From: Ophiostoma sp. CBS 140.51
Lineage: Eukaryota; Ascomycota; Sordariomycetes; Ophiostomatales; Ophiostomataceae
NCBI GenBank assembly: GCA_029298735.1
Contig: JANSLP010000094.1
Location: 36,863-100,862 of the forward strand
Length of the DNA: 64,000 nucleotides
Direction of reading: 5' to 3'
Under the pieces are notes generated by a model that made no database searches, was not told the DNA's origin, and was given only the letters and a program-made list of their open reading frames with translations. Below are positions 1 through 12,266 of this stretch, piece after piece; position 1 is the first letter of the stretch; each line of letters begins with the position of its first letter. The position numbers and the translations under genes were made by a program.

Positions 1-3000
1 GCAACAGGAAAAGACTTTAAGTGCATGCAGCATGCAGGGCCGCGTTTTTTTTTACGAGAAAAAGATGGATGCAGCCTTTTGAACGAATGGGGACGCGATG
101 TTTTCTGTTCAAAGACGGGACCCGTTGAAAGGCAACAGGCGCAGGCGCACAAGACAGTGTGCATTGCATCGGGCCCAGAGACCCAAAGACCCAGAGCAAT
201 GGCCAGAGACCCAGATGCAGACCCAAAAAAAAAGAGGCAAGACCCAAAAAGTCCGCGGAACCAGGCTCCAAGCCGGTCCCACGAATCCACGAAATCTACG
301 ACCTAGAAGACCCAGAGGAACAAAAGCACGGGGCCTCTTTCTACCGTGTACACAGGACGGCTGGCGGAAGAGCTTGCATGAAGAGAAAAGAAAAAAGCCA
401 CTCTGGGAGAAAGAGGGCGACAGAAAAAAGAGGCGGGAAAGAAGACAAATGGAAACTCGGAGTCGACAAACTGCAGGCAAACAGGACGACATGGAACGGG
501 AGTGTGGAGTGCCTATGTCTGCTGCAGGGTCAGATGCAGAGAAAGGGACAGAATGAAGACGCGAGAAAAAAAGAAGGCGAAAGACGAGCAAGACAGCCGG
601 CAAGAAGAGGGCCAGAGACGGCAGAGAGAGCCAAAGAGGATTCGAAAAAGAGGGACGAAAGAAGATTATTTTGATTCAAGTTTTCACATCTATTCTCGCG
701 AAGTTGCGGAAGAATACAAGTCAAGATTGCCTACATCTGCACGCCCACATGTGGAGAGACGATGAGAGGAAAAGGGTGAGGCAAAAGAGGACGAGAAGGC
801 TGGTTTTACAACTTCCATTGCTTCCCAAAGAGGGGAAAGAAAACAGCCCCCTACAAGTGTAAAGGCCCTTACGACGACTTACAGCGCTTGAATTAGGCGC
901 GCTATGCCCTAAGCGACAGGAGACAGGAGCACAACTGCACTTTCACGAGACAAAACAAGGCACATCCACGACGAAGTCGACGATGACATGTGAATGTCTA
1001 AAATCGTCTATCCTCATCTCTCATTTGTTCTCGACCACACCGTCGACCAAAATTCCTCACCTCCCCCGCGTTTTTTTTAAACAAATAGACGAGGTGGGAA
1101 AATGGGCTGTCAATTTGAAATTTGTTGGGGACAAAATTGGTGTTTTTGCGGGGAAGAATTTAAGGGGTAATAACTGTCACGGCATATTCACAAGCTGAAG
1201 GACTGCCGACGCAGATGAAAAAGAGGGTGTTGACAGATGCAACGAGAGTTTCTCTCATGATTATTCTATCTCCAACCGCACTCCTTCCTTCTGATGAAGC
1301 CATCACAAAAAAGACGGTGTGCAATGGTGTTTCAAAACAGACGCTCCTGGTCCTCATCATGTTTGTGATTCAAAACCCGAGGCTGTGATGAAGAAGAACG
1401 AGAAAAACAAAAGGACTGGCAGTCGAACAGACATGTGGCCTTGTCGATGCGGATATCCGTCAGAACGGGAGGGAGGTGTCTCTTCTTCGTCTCGTGGCTT
1501 TGGTCTTGGCCCCGTCAGCCGCCAGCCGTCACCCGTGGACGTCGTTGCTGCCCGAAGGGTCCACGTAACAACAAATGCCCGACTTTTCAGTCTTCTATTT
1601 TTCTTTTCTTTTCTTTCAAGAGTATGACTACTCCGTATTGCTCCTTCGTACAACGTCTGACAACGTCTGACAGAATTGCTTCTAGAAAGACTCACAGGAG
1701 CATGGCATAAAAGTCGGTGTGATACACGAGAGCTTGTTGGTTGCTGTGTAACATGTTGCAAGCCATTGCAAGTGCCAGTATTGTACACAGGCAGTCTGTG
1801 ATGCTGTGATACCACGAACACGAGACTTATTGGTTTGTTGGTGAGATGTGAAAGGAAAGGGACAGCGCCTTAAACCAACACCTACTAACAGCCGTGTTGT
1901 CTGTTGTCGATGTTGGTCGCAAGCGCATCTCCACATCTTGCCCCTGAGCATCGAAGCATCCTGATTTTCTCTTCGATGACACGCGACTCGGTCATCGGCC
2001 ATCTCGAGACCGTTACCTGCGGTGAGAATGTGCGTGTTAGACCAAAGCGCTTGCATACTTTTGCCTCTTGGTACGGTGTAGTCATTGCCAACTGTCTGCC
2101 GTCCGATATCCACTGCCTGCCGTCTGCCGTTACCACGCCTGACTCGGTTACTCGTTTTCCCGGGTTTATTTTAAGCACATCGCGATGCTGTCTTTCTTCC
2201 CTCTGCATTCTCTCTCTCCACATCACCGACAGGCAACACGGTTCCAGAACTTTCAAGTCCCGGGAACAGCTCAGCTGCAGCTGCACAAAAAGGGGAGATG
2301 GGAGAGTCGGAAAGAAACAGAAAGGAGACAGAAGAGAGCAGCTCAACACGGCAGCTCGAAGCTCGCCCAATGCGGACACTTGGAGATGCAGCAGACACGG
2401 CAGAGAGCTGTCGGGGAAACGAATAGGGGGCAGAAGTGGCAGAAGTGGCGATGTGAGCTGCAAGCTGCACACTGCAAGGACGGCACGGGGATATCTCTTT
2501 CGAGAATGCCCAAATTTGGACCCGACGATGCAGAGAAGTATCCAACAAACGAGAGCGAGACACGACTCTTGTCATATCATGACAAAGACAATGAAGATGT
2601 CTGTGTGTCGCCGAGCTGGTCAGTGCATTCCTCTGTCTCTCGAGTGTCCGCATTGTGTGTCTTCAATTTCCTCCGAAACAAGAGTCCAAACTCACGAGGC
2701 GTCGAATGTCAATTGACATTTTCGAAACAGTGATTTCCACGGTTTTTCTCTTCTGTGCCATAGTGTCGTGTCGCCGCCGCCACAAATAAGGTTTGTTCTG
2801 TTAATTGTCACTGTGCCCCGTACTCGGTTGCACTCTCTCTACCAAGTTGGGAAACACTCCACCATCAAATCAAGCGAAAGACACGACATGACACGACAAG
2901 CCTTTCTCCACGACGCGATGCGACTTCAAACGGCAGTCTAACCAAGACCCTCAAAATATCCAGCCTTCTCACGCAACGCAGCCACCGCAGTGCATGTCTC

Positions 3001-6000
3001 CACGTCTGAGAGCCGGAGGCAGGTCGACGGAGTCAAACGATGGAGAAATCGAGAGGGAGTTTACAACTATTGATGGAGTAAAGGTGCAGTGCAGTTTCTG
3101 CGGTGCAGCTGTAGCCTCGTCTCCAGCTGTTCTACGGTTGTCTCCATTTAGCGCTTTGTCGTTCCTTTTCTTTCAATTAAATAACGCGTCGCGTGAAACA
3201 GAGACGACGCGACAATTAGCAAAGAAGGACGGCAACCTTGGTATGAGTTGTCGTATTCTCAGTTCTCTGACATGCTACAGCACAGGCGCGTAACAAATGG
3301 CCCTCGTCCTTGTCAAAACAGAAAAAATGGCGAAACAAACAATCGTGCTATGACAAGGTCATGGTCAAGGAACAAAACACAGAAAGTGTTGCCATTTTTG
3401 TCGCGTCGTCGTCAACTCTCAAGGTTCATGAACTCATAGGTTTCAAATGAGGCTTGACCTGCAACATTTCTCTGTTTTCATCACACAGTGTCTGTTTTCC
3501 AAGGTGCCTGATGTGTGCTATTTTCGATCGCCTTGGTTCATTCTCGGCCTGCTGTTTCTTAAATCGTCTTGATAAGATGTTCAGTTGTGTCCAATATTCG
3601 ATAGTTTGGTTTGTTTTTTATTTCTTTATTTTAATCTTCATCCTCGCCTTATTCTAATTTTCACACCCACAAGTTGACAGCTAACCCTCTTGGTGAGGCT
3701 ATATCACGACCAGCCCTGGCTTTTATAGGGTGTGTCTCTTTTCTCTCCCTTCCAAATGGTCGCCTCTTGTGGTTCATGGCCCGATTACAACCAGCCATCT
3801 TCGATCCTCCTTTACGCAATTATGTGGTCCCCTTTTTGCGAGAGTGTGCGTCTGTGTCGGGCGGCTGCCCGTCGTCCCCTCTTCCGGTCATCTCTCACAT
3901 TTTGGTGGGCGATTCTTTCACCTTCTTTTAGCCCCCTGCTCTGATTGTTTCCTTCGCTTTGCTCGGACGGTGTTCGCAGGGGAAGGGCGAAAGGAATACT
4001 CCATAAAAGTTCTCACAAAAATCTGGTAAATGAGCAAACACAAAGAAAAGAAAAGAAACACGTTGTAAAGGGGGTATATCAGACTCTTTATATACACTCG
4101 CCAAAACAATGTGATTGAGGAATCAGAGTGAGGTAAATGTCCACCAACAGCATTTCAACGGGCACAACAGGCTCCTACCCTCCGGCGCTACCAACTCCAC
4201 CACTCATACGGAATCAACCGCAACTATCCTCCGGAACCGAGTCCTCGCCCGAGCCGGCCGGCCCTATTTTTCGCCGTTGTTGTCGTACCTGTCTACGCGA
4301 TGTCTAGAAGCGAGGTTGCGGTGCAGCATCCGGACAGTGCAAGCACACTGTAAGAAAAGAAGAGCAGAGTGGCTGGCTTTTGTCACCGGCTGCTTTGTCG
4401 ACGTTGTATCGCGCGTTCCAGAATATACCTCGGTTGCGTTGATATATGTCAGTGAAGTCTGCGAAGAAGGATGAGAGAAGGACACTGAGCGGCGGAAAAG
4501 AAACAAAGCATTCGGGACAGGATCCGCCCCATTGTTTTTTGTTTTTCGCATCCTTCTAGAAGTTATTTTATTGGCACTCTCGAGAAACCTGAAAATCACC
4601 GTTGAGAGAAAAGACGCAAACAAGGGTCGCGAGAGGGTCGCAAAAGGTCTGACCGCACGGGATGAACGCAAAGCTCGCTCGGACTGCCGCCCAACCACGA
4701 ATGCGTTTGCCGGGGAGAAAAGGCGCGCCGAGAACAAAGAACAGGAAAGAAAAAAAGAAGGCGAAGCGAATTGGAGGGGCGTGTGAGAACAGAAACCAAA
4801 AATTAATGGGAAATAAGATCACCGTTAAGATCCAAATTTTTCAATGAGGTCTTCCAAACATACAGTACTATGGCCTAGCACGTAACTGCCTAAGAGGTTG
4901 GTGATTGACAAAACATGTTTCAATGGGACAAATCTGGCCTGTGATCTGGCGATGGCTGGTCGTGACACAACAGCTGTTTCCATCTGCGCAGAGTTATCTC
5001 GAAAAAAAGGGGCCTCGGCCAGCTTCACGACCTCGGAGATCCTCACAACCCTCTTGCGCAAAACGTCGACGCACGCACTTAACAAACTTGAAATAAAGAG
5101 CAAGCTGTCATCGGCTCGTCGGATGCATACTCTTTCGACTTACATAGGGCTTAAACCACAAGGATCAGGGCCCAGTTCTAGACGAAGCTTGTTCCCGGCT
5201 CTCCTTCCGTCTGTCGTGCTCAACCTGCAAGGAACTTGTGTTTTGCAGCAAGAGGTCGTATGTGTCGTGATGGATGGGGCAGTATGCCCTTCTCCTGTGT
5301 CAACTAATGCCGCCGTAGGGAGTGAAGGAGACAATACACCGACCAGCCGTGTCTTTTCATTATTGCTTGGGGGACTTCCCGTGACTTGGGCCCAGAAAGG
5401 TATGTACCCTTGCTCACCGAGAATAGTAGGGACACGGCTCACACCGACTTCCCGTCCCTTCTCTTGACTTGTCTGTCTTCCTTCCACCCCAGATCCAGGT
5501 CCCAGGGAAAGAATGCCCCGGTGCTATGTTCGAGTAATCCCTCAATATGGATATTTCCCGGTTTTCTTATGAGCGCTCTGTCAACGATATTTGGTGTCTA
5601 TCTTTACTGGTACTGCGTTTTGACAGTCGTCTCCTGTGCAATTACACGGTAGACCAGAATACTTGGATTTGCGGTCTTTTTCTCCAGCTCCGTGCCGTGT
5701 TCTTAACTTGGTGTGTTGGCAACCACAGTTCTAACTTATTAAACTTGACAAGCTCTACCAAAAAGACCTCATAAACATGGTTTCGGCACGAAATGTTTCC
5801 GTGGAACAGACTCAAAGGAAACCTGGGGAGAAAGGTGCTTCCTGAGTGACCCAACTCCTTCATCTCAACTTCTTGTCTTGTGTAAGTCCGTGTGAGGCAA
5901 CCATGTCGTGATTCCCAAGCAATCGCAAGACAGGCCTGCAACCACTGTGACCACTGTGCGACCCAGCTTGCTCTATCCTACAATGCCCTTGCTGAACATG

Positions 6001-7255
6001 TTTTGTATACTTTGTTTTGTGAAAAGAAGCTGCACGAGAGATACTTACACCCACATATCCCGACGTACATGACATGTGCACGTAATTAAGGTATCCTCTC
6101 TGTCACAACCATAGTTGCACAGGCACATAAATGCCCGCGAACATCAAAAGTGAAATAGAAAAAAAAACATCCAGGAGATGAGAGTGAAACCTGCCAAAAA
6201 GAAAAAGGTCAACAAAAAAACGTACAGCAGCGGGTATTCGCTGGTCGTCACCGACCCAACTACTAATCCGCCGATTACAGGTTTAACTAGGGGAGAGCGG
6301 ACGGGATCCCGTGTTCTCCTGTATCTGTGGCCGTACGTGAAAGAACCCACTATTGAGTGGGCTCATATGGGCGATCTTGCTAGCAATTAACCACATCGAG
6401 AGTACAAAGGATGTGTTTTGCCCGTGAAGTGTGGCTGCTTTTGTTGGTGATAGTCCCGTACGATAAGTCGGCACTCACTATTATTTTCCCATAGCTGGGC
6501 TTGATGGTAAGTACAAGAGCTTTACGTTGTGTGGACTTTTGTTCGTGTGATCAACACATGGATGGTTGTTGCCCAGCCAATGCGAATGATGACCTCCTGT
6601 GAAGCCAGATAAAAGCTTAAGAGGCGTCGGGTATGACCGTGCGGGTGATGCCGTAAGTGTAGATACTTGGTTAAGAGAAGATTGGATAGTGAAATGACTG
6701 TCAAAGCAAAAGTCGTAGGCAATTTCTGAGTGGCGTGAATTAGAGTACTTAAAAAATATGTGAAACCGATAATGAAAATGATTTTCTCATATAGTTTTTA
6801 AGAATGAAAATTAGAAATCAAAATAAATAATGGCTTAATTCAAATGCTTGTATTGCTACTAAAATTGTGTACAAGCGTTATCATCCATGACATTGGTAAG
6901 ATGCGGTGGCGAATCAAGAAATGCAAAAGAGGGGAAGTAAACAAATGGTCTTAGTAATGATCAACCAACAGCATCAGCCAATAGCCCAGAGTGCGTCTGC
7001 AGACCTACCTTGCCACACCACACCAACGAACCACCAATACAAGCTCATAGGACTTTTCGAGAATTAGAGAACTTTGAAAGGAGATATCTGCGTGTATTGT
7101 ATTTGTGATTAGGCTGCGCTAAAACTGAGCGTAAATACAAAAATAATTCGAGACAGCTCGCCAAAACAATAAAAATGCGTCAGACGCGAATATGGGAGCA
7201 TTAAACTAAGACAAAGGAGAATAAAAAATATATATATAGAGGAAGCAAGACCGAG
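1..7255. other. Gene-poor left flank, no supported gene
   Basis: No open frame here shows the strong G/C third-position bias of the real genes, and none resembles a family I know. The longest frames (for example 1904-2716 on + against 1885-2472 on -) overlap each other antisense and look random. Visible structure is limited to degenerate GAGACCCA-like repeats around 175-250, a doubled CAACGTCTGA near 1652-1671, an A/T-rich stretch at about 6740-6900, and an alternating TA run near 7228-7238 just beyond the PRE-1 stop codon. It could hold non-coding transcripts or distal regulatory DNA; nothing in the sequence proves either. Confidence 0.6.
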
Positions 7256-9261
7256 CTACACCTTGCGGATCACCTCACTGGTGGTGATGGTCCGGTCCAC
7301 ACGGACGCCCTGCTGTTGCTGGCCGCCAAGGTTGTCTTCACTCTTGCAGCCGCGGGTGCTGTTGCCGGGCCCATTTGACTCGGCGGCGTTACCCAGCGAC
7401 AGAGCAGACGCAGGAAGAAGCTCCTCGCTGCTGTCGGACCACACATGGGTGCTCACAGTGCTGCCGCCGATGCTGTTGGAGCGGGTGCCATCAAAGGGCC
7501 GGGCGGTAGAGGTGTAAAAGTGGAAACGATGACGGCCAGTGGCCTGGTTTGCGTTTGCTGCAAAGATAGGAGCCGTAGAGGCGGCAGTAGAGCCCGCCGA
7601 AGTGGGTGGGTGTGGAGAAGTGGAGGATGGGCCGGCTCCGGGAGCCTGTTCTAGGTGTTGCGACTGCTGCATTTTGGAGGACTCGCCGGTAGCAGAAGAG
7701 ATTGCGTACGTGATGGGGCTCCAAGTCACGGAAGGAGACGGCTCAAATACCATAGGAGGTGTAAAGCAGTTGAAACCCGGGTTGAAAGGAACTCTCGAGG
7801 ATGGCTCTGCGGCTGCCAGTGGTGCAGGACGGGCGTCGGCCGCGGTGAGCTCTACATCACCAGTAGTTGCCGGCGATGCGGTCGACCCCTTGCGGAACAC
7901 GCGGTGGAAGAAGGAAGAGGAACGCGGTGAGCACATGTTTGTAACCTCACCCTCGGCCGTCGACGCGGTCGGGTAGATGGATGCACAGGATCCTTTGCGC
8001 GATTGACTGTGCTTTTAGCAAGACGTCTCGCAGAGACTGTGAGATGGAGACGAGGAAGGGCATACCTAATAGAGTCTAGTGTCGAGAACTGCGTTGCGGT
8101 GTTGCAAAAGTTGGAATTTTGGGATTTTTGGCTGTCAAAGGCCGTCCGGTCCGGGTCGTAGACCTCCTGTAGAACAGGGAACAAGCGGCCGAGACCGACT
8201 GCGAGCAGGTACTCGCGGTAGATGTTGATGGCCTCCTTGGATGTGCCGAAGAAAACGAATGCAATAAATGCGCTGACGACGGGGATCCAGCTCATGTTGA
8301 GCGAGAGGAAACTAAGATCCGTGTAAGACAAAACGCTGATGGAGTTGTAGGGGACTGGGCCGTGGTAGTGGACCGTGTTGAAATCGGACGGAAAGTTCCA
8401 TGGCCAGCCTTCGATAAGGTTGACAGAGCAGAATGCGGTGATTATGGGAGTGTATGGCACCAGGATGCAGAGAACCATGAAATACAACTTGCGGCGAGCG
8501 CGTTGGCGACGAGCATAGGCGACGGAGTTGGTACCTCCAAGAGCGGCCTGGGAACTCTCGTCCACCTGGCGGAAGCGGCGGTACGTTTGGACTGAGGACA
8601 TTAGTGGGAGAGTCGAGTGAGTTGGAAGCGGTGGGTGAGACTTACATGTGTGATAGCAGGCGATGATGGTAAAGAATAGGGGCGGTAGAATGAAAAAGAC
8701 AAGGAAGACGGCGGTGGCATTGTAGGTATTGGTGCACCCGCTGGCTGGTGTAAGGGCGTACCGCTGGCCCTGAACAAAAATCGTGACAATGATTTGCAGA
8801 ATCGGCACCGGGAAGATGATGAGTGACTGCATAATGAGACGCTTGCGCTTCTCACGGCTCGAAAGACCCGTCACGCGCGTCAGGCCGACCTGGTTCGCCA
8901 GTCGTTGCATGATGGCACAAACGCTGGTGCTGTAGATGGTAACGAGTGCATACTGGACGAAAGCCTGCAGGTCACACCAGCCATAGCCGAGCCACCAGCT
9001 GGAGAAGTCCTGGTTGTGCCAGATGGCAGCATTGACGAAGACAATGATGATGAGGAACCAGAGATTGAGAACAAAGACGCAGGCTGGGAACTCGCCGTTA
9101 CGCCAGAGCAGCCTCAGCGGCACACAAGTCAACAGGATGGCAATGGGACAGAGGATGAGGCGTAGGACGACGTTGGCAACGAGTGCTGGTGGTGTTGGCA
9201 TGGTTCCGGAGCGGCCAAAGACGAGCACACCCGTGTCGGTGAAGTACGGAGTTGACTCCAT
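7256..9261 (-). CDS. pre-1: STE3-class pheromone receptor (a-factor receptor type GPCR)
   Basis: Three exons: 9261-8646, 8591-8066 and 8006-7256, giving 630 residues. Intron 1 (8592-8645, 54 bp) and intron 2 (8007-8065, 59 bp) have GTAAGT and GTATGC donors; intron 1 has a CTAAT branch site. Residues 25-330 form the seven-helix body of fungal STE3 receptors. It shows the hydrophobic helix 2 ending in an IWHN motif, a GYGWCD motif before helix 3, an R-L-A stretch after helix 3, a basic third cytoplasmic loop, and helix 7 running into FFGTSKEA. The remaining ~270 residues are a Ser/Thr/Pro-rich cytoplasmic tail, as expected for a receptor desensitised by phosphorylation. By family knowledge it sits in the plasma membrane and binds the farnesylated peptide pheromone, signalling through a G protein to a Ste12-type regulator. 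No pheromone precursor or mating-type gene is seen nearby. The spacer upstream is rich in short repeats. Confidence 0.9.
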
Positions 9262-9743
9262 TATGGCGAGTGTTGATGATGATTGTCAAGCAGCTGGAGA
9301 TGGTTGTTGATGTTTGATGTTGGTTGATATCTTTCTTGTCTCTCACGGTGTTCTTCAAGTAGAATCAAAGAGAGAGAGGAAGAAGAACCGAACAGACGGG
9401 TGAAACGAGAAAAGTATCAACACAAACTCCTGTATTTGAAGGAGACACCGTGGATACCATCCGTCTATAGTAAATAGGACAGGAGAGGACTCTCAGAAGA
9501 ATCTGATATGTGACCTCCTCCCCCCTTCCCACTATTCACGCCCAGCGCGGGCGGTGGTACTGTGGTGAAAACTCTGAATAGAACTGCTTCAGCTTGGTGT
9601 CGGTGCGGGTATTGCTGATATTGAGGATATTGATGGGCGTGGATGGGAGGCCATGATGGGGCCGGGTATCATGAATAACGGATCGACATGGCCAGTTCGT
9701 TTGAGAAGTGGCCCTCGTGGGAAATTGAGCGAGTTGAGGAAAA

Positions 9744-9776
9744 GTGACAAAAGTGACAAAGTGACAAAGTGACAAA
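9744..9776 (+). repeat. Four near-tandem copies of GTGACAAA
   Basis: Copies start at 9744, 9753, 9761 and 9769, about 480-520 bp upstream of the PRE-1 start codon. Two of them continue to GTGACAAAG, which contains CAAAG, the core bound by fungal mating-type HMG-box proteins. The link to mating-type control is inference; the repeat itself is directly seen. Confidence 0.85.
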
Positions 9777-10283
9777 AGGGCAAAACAAGAAACGGGATGA
9801 GAGGCAAAGGTATAATAGAGGAAGTCAGTCTCTATTAAGAAATGGTTCATGGTCGATGGGTACGGGACAAGACTGTGAAAGGAAAGGTTGTCCTATTGAG
9901 AAAAAAAGACTGAGATCCGACAGGTGATAAAAAAGATGGGAAAGCAAGGAAAAGGAAAGGGAAAGTGCCGAGATGGACAGGGCAGGGAGACCTTGTCCAG
10001 CCACGGAGGCGGCCCTGTCACTCTTCATCACCGTGTCAAAGAAAACAGTAGGCGAGGAGGCTGTTGTTGGGAGACGACACCAAGGCCAGAAGCGGACAGG
10101 CCAACATTCTCAATAGAGGTCCGATTTGGCAAAAAAAAAAACACAAAAAACACGGGAAAGCGAGCCAAGCCACAAAAAGCAAGGTGGGCAGCGAGGTAAC
10201 GTATGCAAGTTGCATGCAACAACGGCGTTTGCCATGGCGCCAGTCGAGCCAATCCAACAGTGCGGCCGTCACGGTCGGAAAGG

Positions 10284-10317
10284 TCAAAAAGGATCAAAAG
10301 AAGTCAAAAAGGTCAAA
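10284..10317 (+). repeat. Four TCAAA words at helical spacing
   Basis: TCAAA occurs at 10284, 10294, 10304 and 10313, three of them preceded by a purine-G pair (AGG, AAG or GG before T). The 9-10-bp period puts every copy on the same face of the helix. A cooperative binding site or a slipped-strand expansion would both explain it. Confidence 0.75.
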
Positions 10318-11017
10318 GGAAGAGACCGGAAGTAGGCCAAGGCTGATCGCCTCTTTTGGGGGCCACCGGCCGGGGAAATAGCCTCATGGTGTGGGAGATT
10401 AGGGGATAAAATTCTATTCATGCCGGGCTAACTGTCGTCGTGTCTTGGAATGTGTGTTGTGTGTGCGAATTGGTGGGAAATGCGTGGGAAGTGGGATGAA
10501 GGTTGAGGTTGTTTATGGTTCTATTCAGACCCAAAAGGGGTTAGTCTCCTTCCTGAATAGGCAATTTCCCTACTGAAGGGCTTTAGGTAGGGAGCTTTGC
10601 CAGGCCTTTCCGTCACACCCGCGAACGTGCAGTCTATTCAGTTTCTTAGTATTGCTCGCGCGCCTGTCCTTCGACTATCTGAGACGTCATATTGGTCCGC
10701 CATGCGTCGACGGACGGCCAGTCTTTTCGCCGGCTCGTTTTTTGAAGGGGTTTTTTGCATATCGTGGCTGTTTCGGGTAGTAGTCTCATTTCATCACCAA
10801 CCGCAGTCCCTTGCAGTGCTAACGAGGGGCAGATTTTGTATTTTTTACGAGATGTCAATCAGCAGGCGGCGACGAGTATTTGTCCGTCTTGTCTTTGACG
10901 TGTTTGCGGTGCATGAAGTGATCGGTGGACAAGGTTCAAAAGGGCTACCACTGCCCCGTGCAGCCATCGAGCCACCACCTCTGTGTTTTTACCAGGCCAT
11001 CGTCATCTGCCAGCGCC

Positions 11018-11157
11018 ATACTGCGCATACTGCGTACATTACAGCGTATATTACAGCGTGCACTCAGCGCATTTAACGTATATTAATGGGTTTATCGCAT
11101 TTCATCGCATTCAATGCATCGCAGTCAAAATTGATTTATCGCAGTCAATTCATCGCA
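11018..11157 (+). repeat. Short direct repeats (ACTGCG, ATTACAGCGT, ATCGCA)
   Basis: ATACTGCG occurs at 11018 and 11027, and ATTACAGCGT at 11038 and 11050. ATCGCA then occurs five times in 64 bp (11094, 11104, 11118, 11138, 11152), embedded in a degenerate T/C-A-rich unit. No reading frame is preserved, so this is non-coding repeat structure 640-780 bp upstream of the mtSSB start. Confidence 0.75.
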
Positions 11158-11795
11158 TTTAATTTACCTCATTCAACTCACCCTATTCAGTTCACCTCCT
11201 TCAAAAAGAAAAACCACAGTCAATTCATATCGCACGTACGGCCCCAGGCCCCTTAAGGATTTCAAGCGCTGAAAACACTAAGTACACAGCGCTGTGGCAG
11301 CATTTGCGGGCGGTTGGTGGGCCTTGGATTTTGGCCTTGCCTAATTCGTATTGGAAGGCCTTGTGTTTTGGCTGGTGCAGTGGCTCGAACGTTTACAAGG
11401 GGCAGTGGATGTACCAAAAGCCGTTCGAAAGCTGCGTTTGGATAGAAGGGGGTCTAGCATGAGCCACACTTCGGTAGTCAGGTACACGGGCTATAATTTT
11501 GAGCCACAGCAAGCTGTTAAATTGAGACAAGCAGCAAACGCAAAGCTAGGGAGGGCCAAAACGCGCTAGAGCGACGCGGAGCGCGATTGCGCCGTTCTGT
11601 TAGCCTGGCTCGCCTGGCTTTTGCTGGTCCTCACTGGCTCCTGCCATTGTCTGTGCTTCCCCTCTTTCGTCGCATCCAACAAAGACTTTTGACATCGCAA
11701 TCAACCAACATCACGACCACCAAAATCAACAGTCGCATATCCGCCCACCCACCAACCAACAAACTCTTTCTCCCCAACCTACCACCCCCTCCAAA

Positions 11796-12266
11796 ATGTC
11801 TTTCGTCATGCGCCGTGGCCTTGGCCTCACCTCCACCCTGTCCTCGTCCGCCCGCGCGTTCAGCACGACACCCGCTCGCCGCGTCGCTCGCATCACGATT
11901 GTCGGCCACCTCGGCGACACTCCCGAGCTGCAGGCGACCAGCACGGGCCACGAGGTGCTCAAGTACGTGGTGGCTAGCAGCAGCGGCCCGCGCGACAACC
12001 GCCAGACAAGCTGGTTCCGCGTGTCGAGCTTTTTGCCTGAGGGCCCGCAGCGGGAGCTTCTGCGCGGCCTGCCCAAGGGCACGCTGGTGTACGTGGAGGG
12101 CGATGCCACGATGGGCACGTACCAGGACGCTGAGGGCAAGACCAAGAGCTCGCTGAACATTATGCAGCGTAAGTCGCCACACTTTCCTCATCGAATTGAA
12201 CTCCTCTAACAGCCTGCAGGCAGCATCGAGGTCCTCAAGCGCCCTGCGCAGACCGAGTCGGCATAG
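11796..12266 (+). CDS. rim1: Mitochondrial single-stranded DNA-binding protein
   Basis: Two exons, 11796-12168 and 12220-12266, joined across a 51-bp intron (GTAAGT donor, CTAAC branch site, CAG acceptor), give 139 residues. The first ~27 residues are rich in Arg, Ser and Ala with no acid, a matrix-targeting presequence. Residues 32-135 form an SSB-type OB fold: ITIVGHLGDTPE, then an N-R-Q-TSWFRV strand, a KGTLVYVEGDATM strand and a final RSIEVLKRP strand. It should coat single-stranded mitochondrial DNA during replication and repair, as yeast Rim1 does. The start is set by an A-rich context (CCAAAATG) and the presequence. Intron-free reading would run into unrelated residues, so the splice is well supported. 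It converges on the glutathione synthetase gene 328 bp downstream. Confidence 0.92.

Larger units (their letters stand above)
9262..11795. promoter_or_regulatory. Divergent PRE-1 / RIM1 spacer, rich in short phased repeats
   Basis: This 2.5-kb spacer separates the divergently transcribed receptor and mtSSB genes and holds no convincing reading frame. It carries an unusual number of short repeated words: GTGACAAA four times at 9744-9776, TCAAA four times at about 10-bp steps at 10284-10317, CTATTCAG or its complement five times between 9574 and 11190, ATCGCA five times at 11094-11157, and paired AGCGCT palindromes at 11265 and 11288. The last 100 bp before the mtSSB start is C/A-rich, typical of a fungal leader. 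Confidence 0.6.

Noticed and set aside
1904..2716. 270-codon open frame on the + strand
   Set aside because: Composition and codon use look random, it overlaps antisense frames of similar quality, and nothing in it resembles a protein family.
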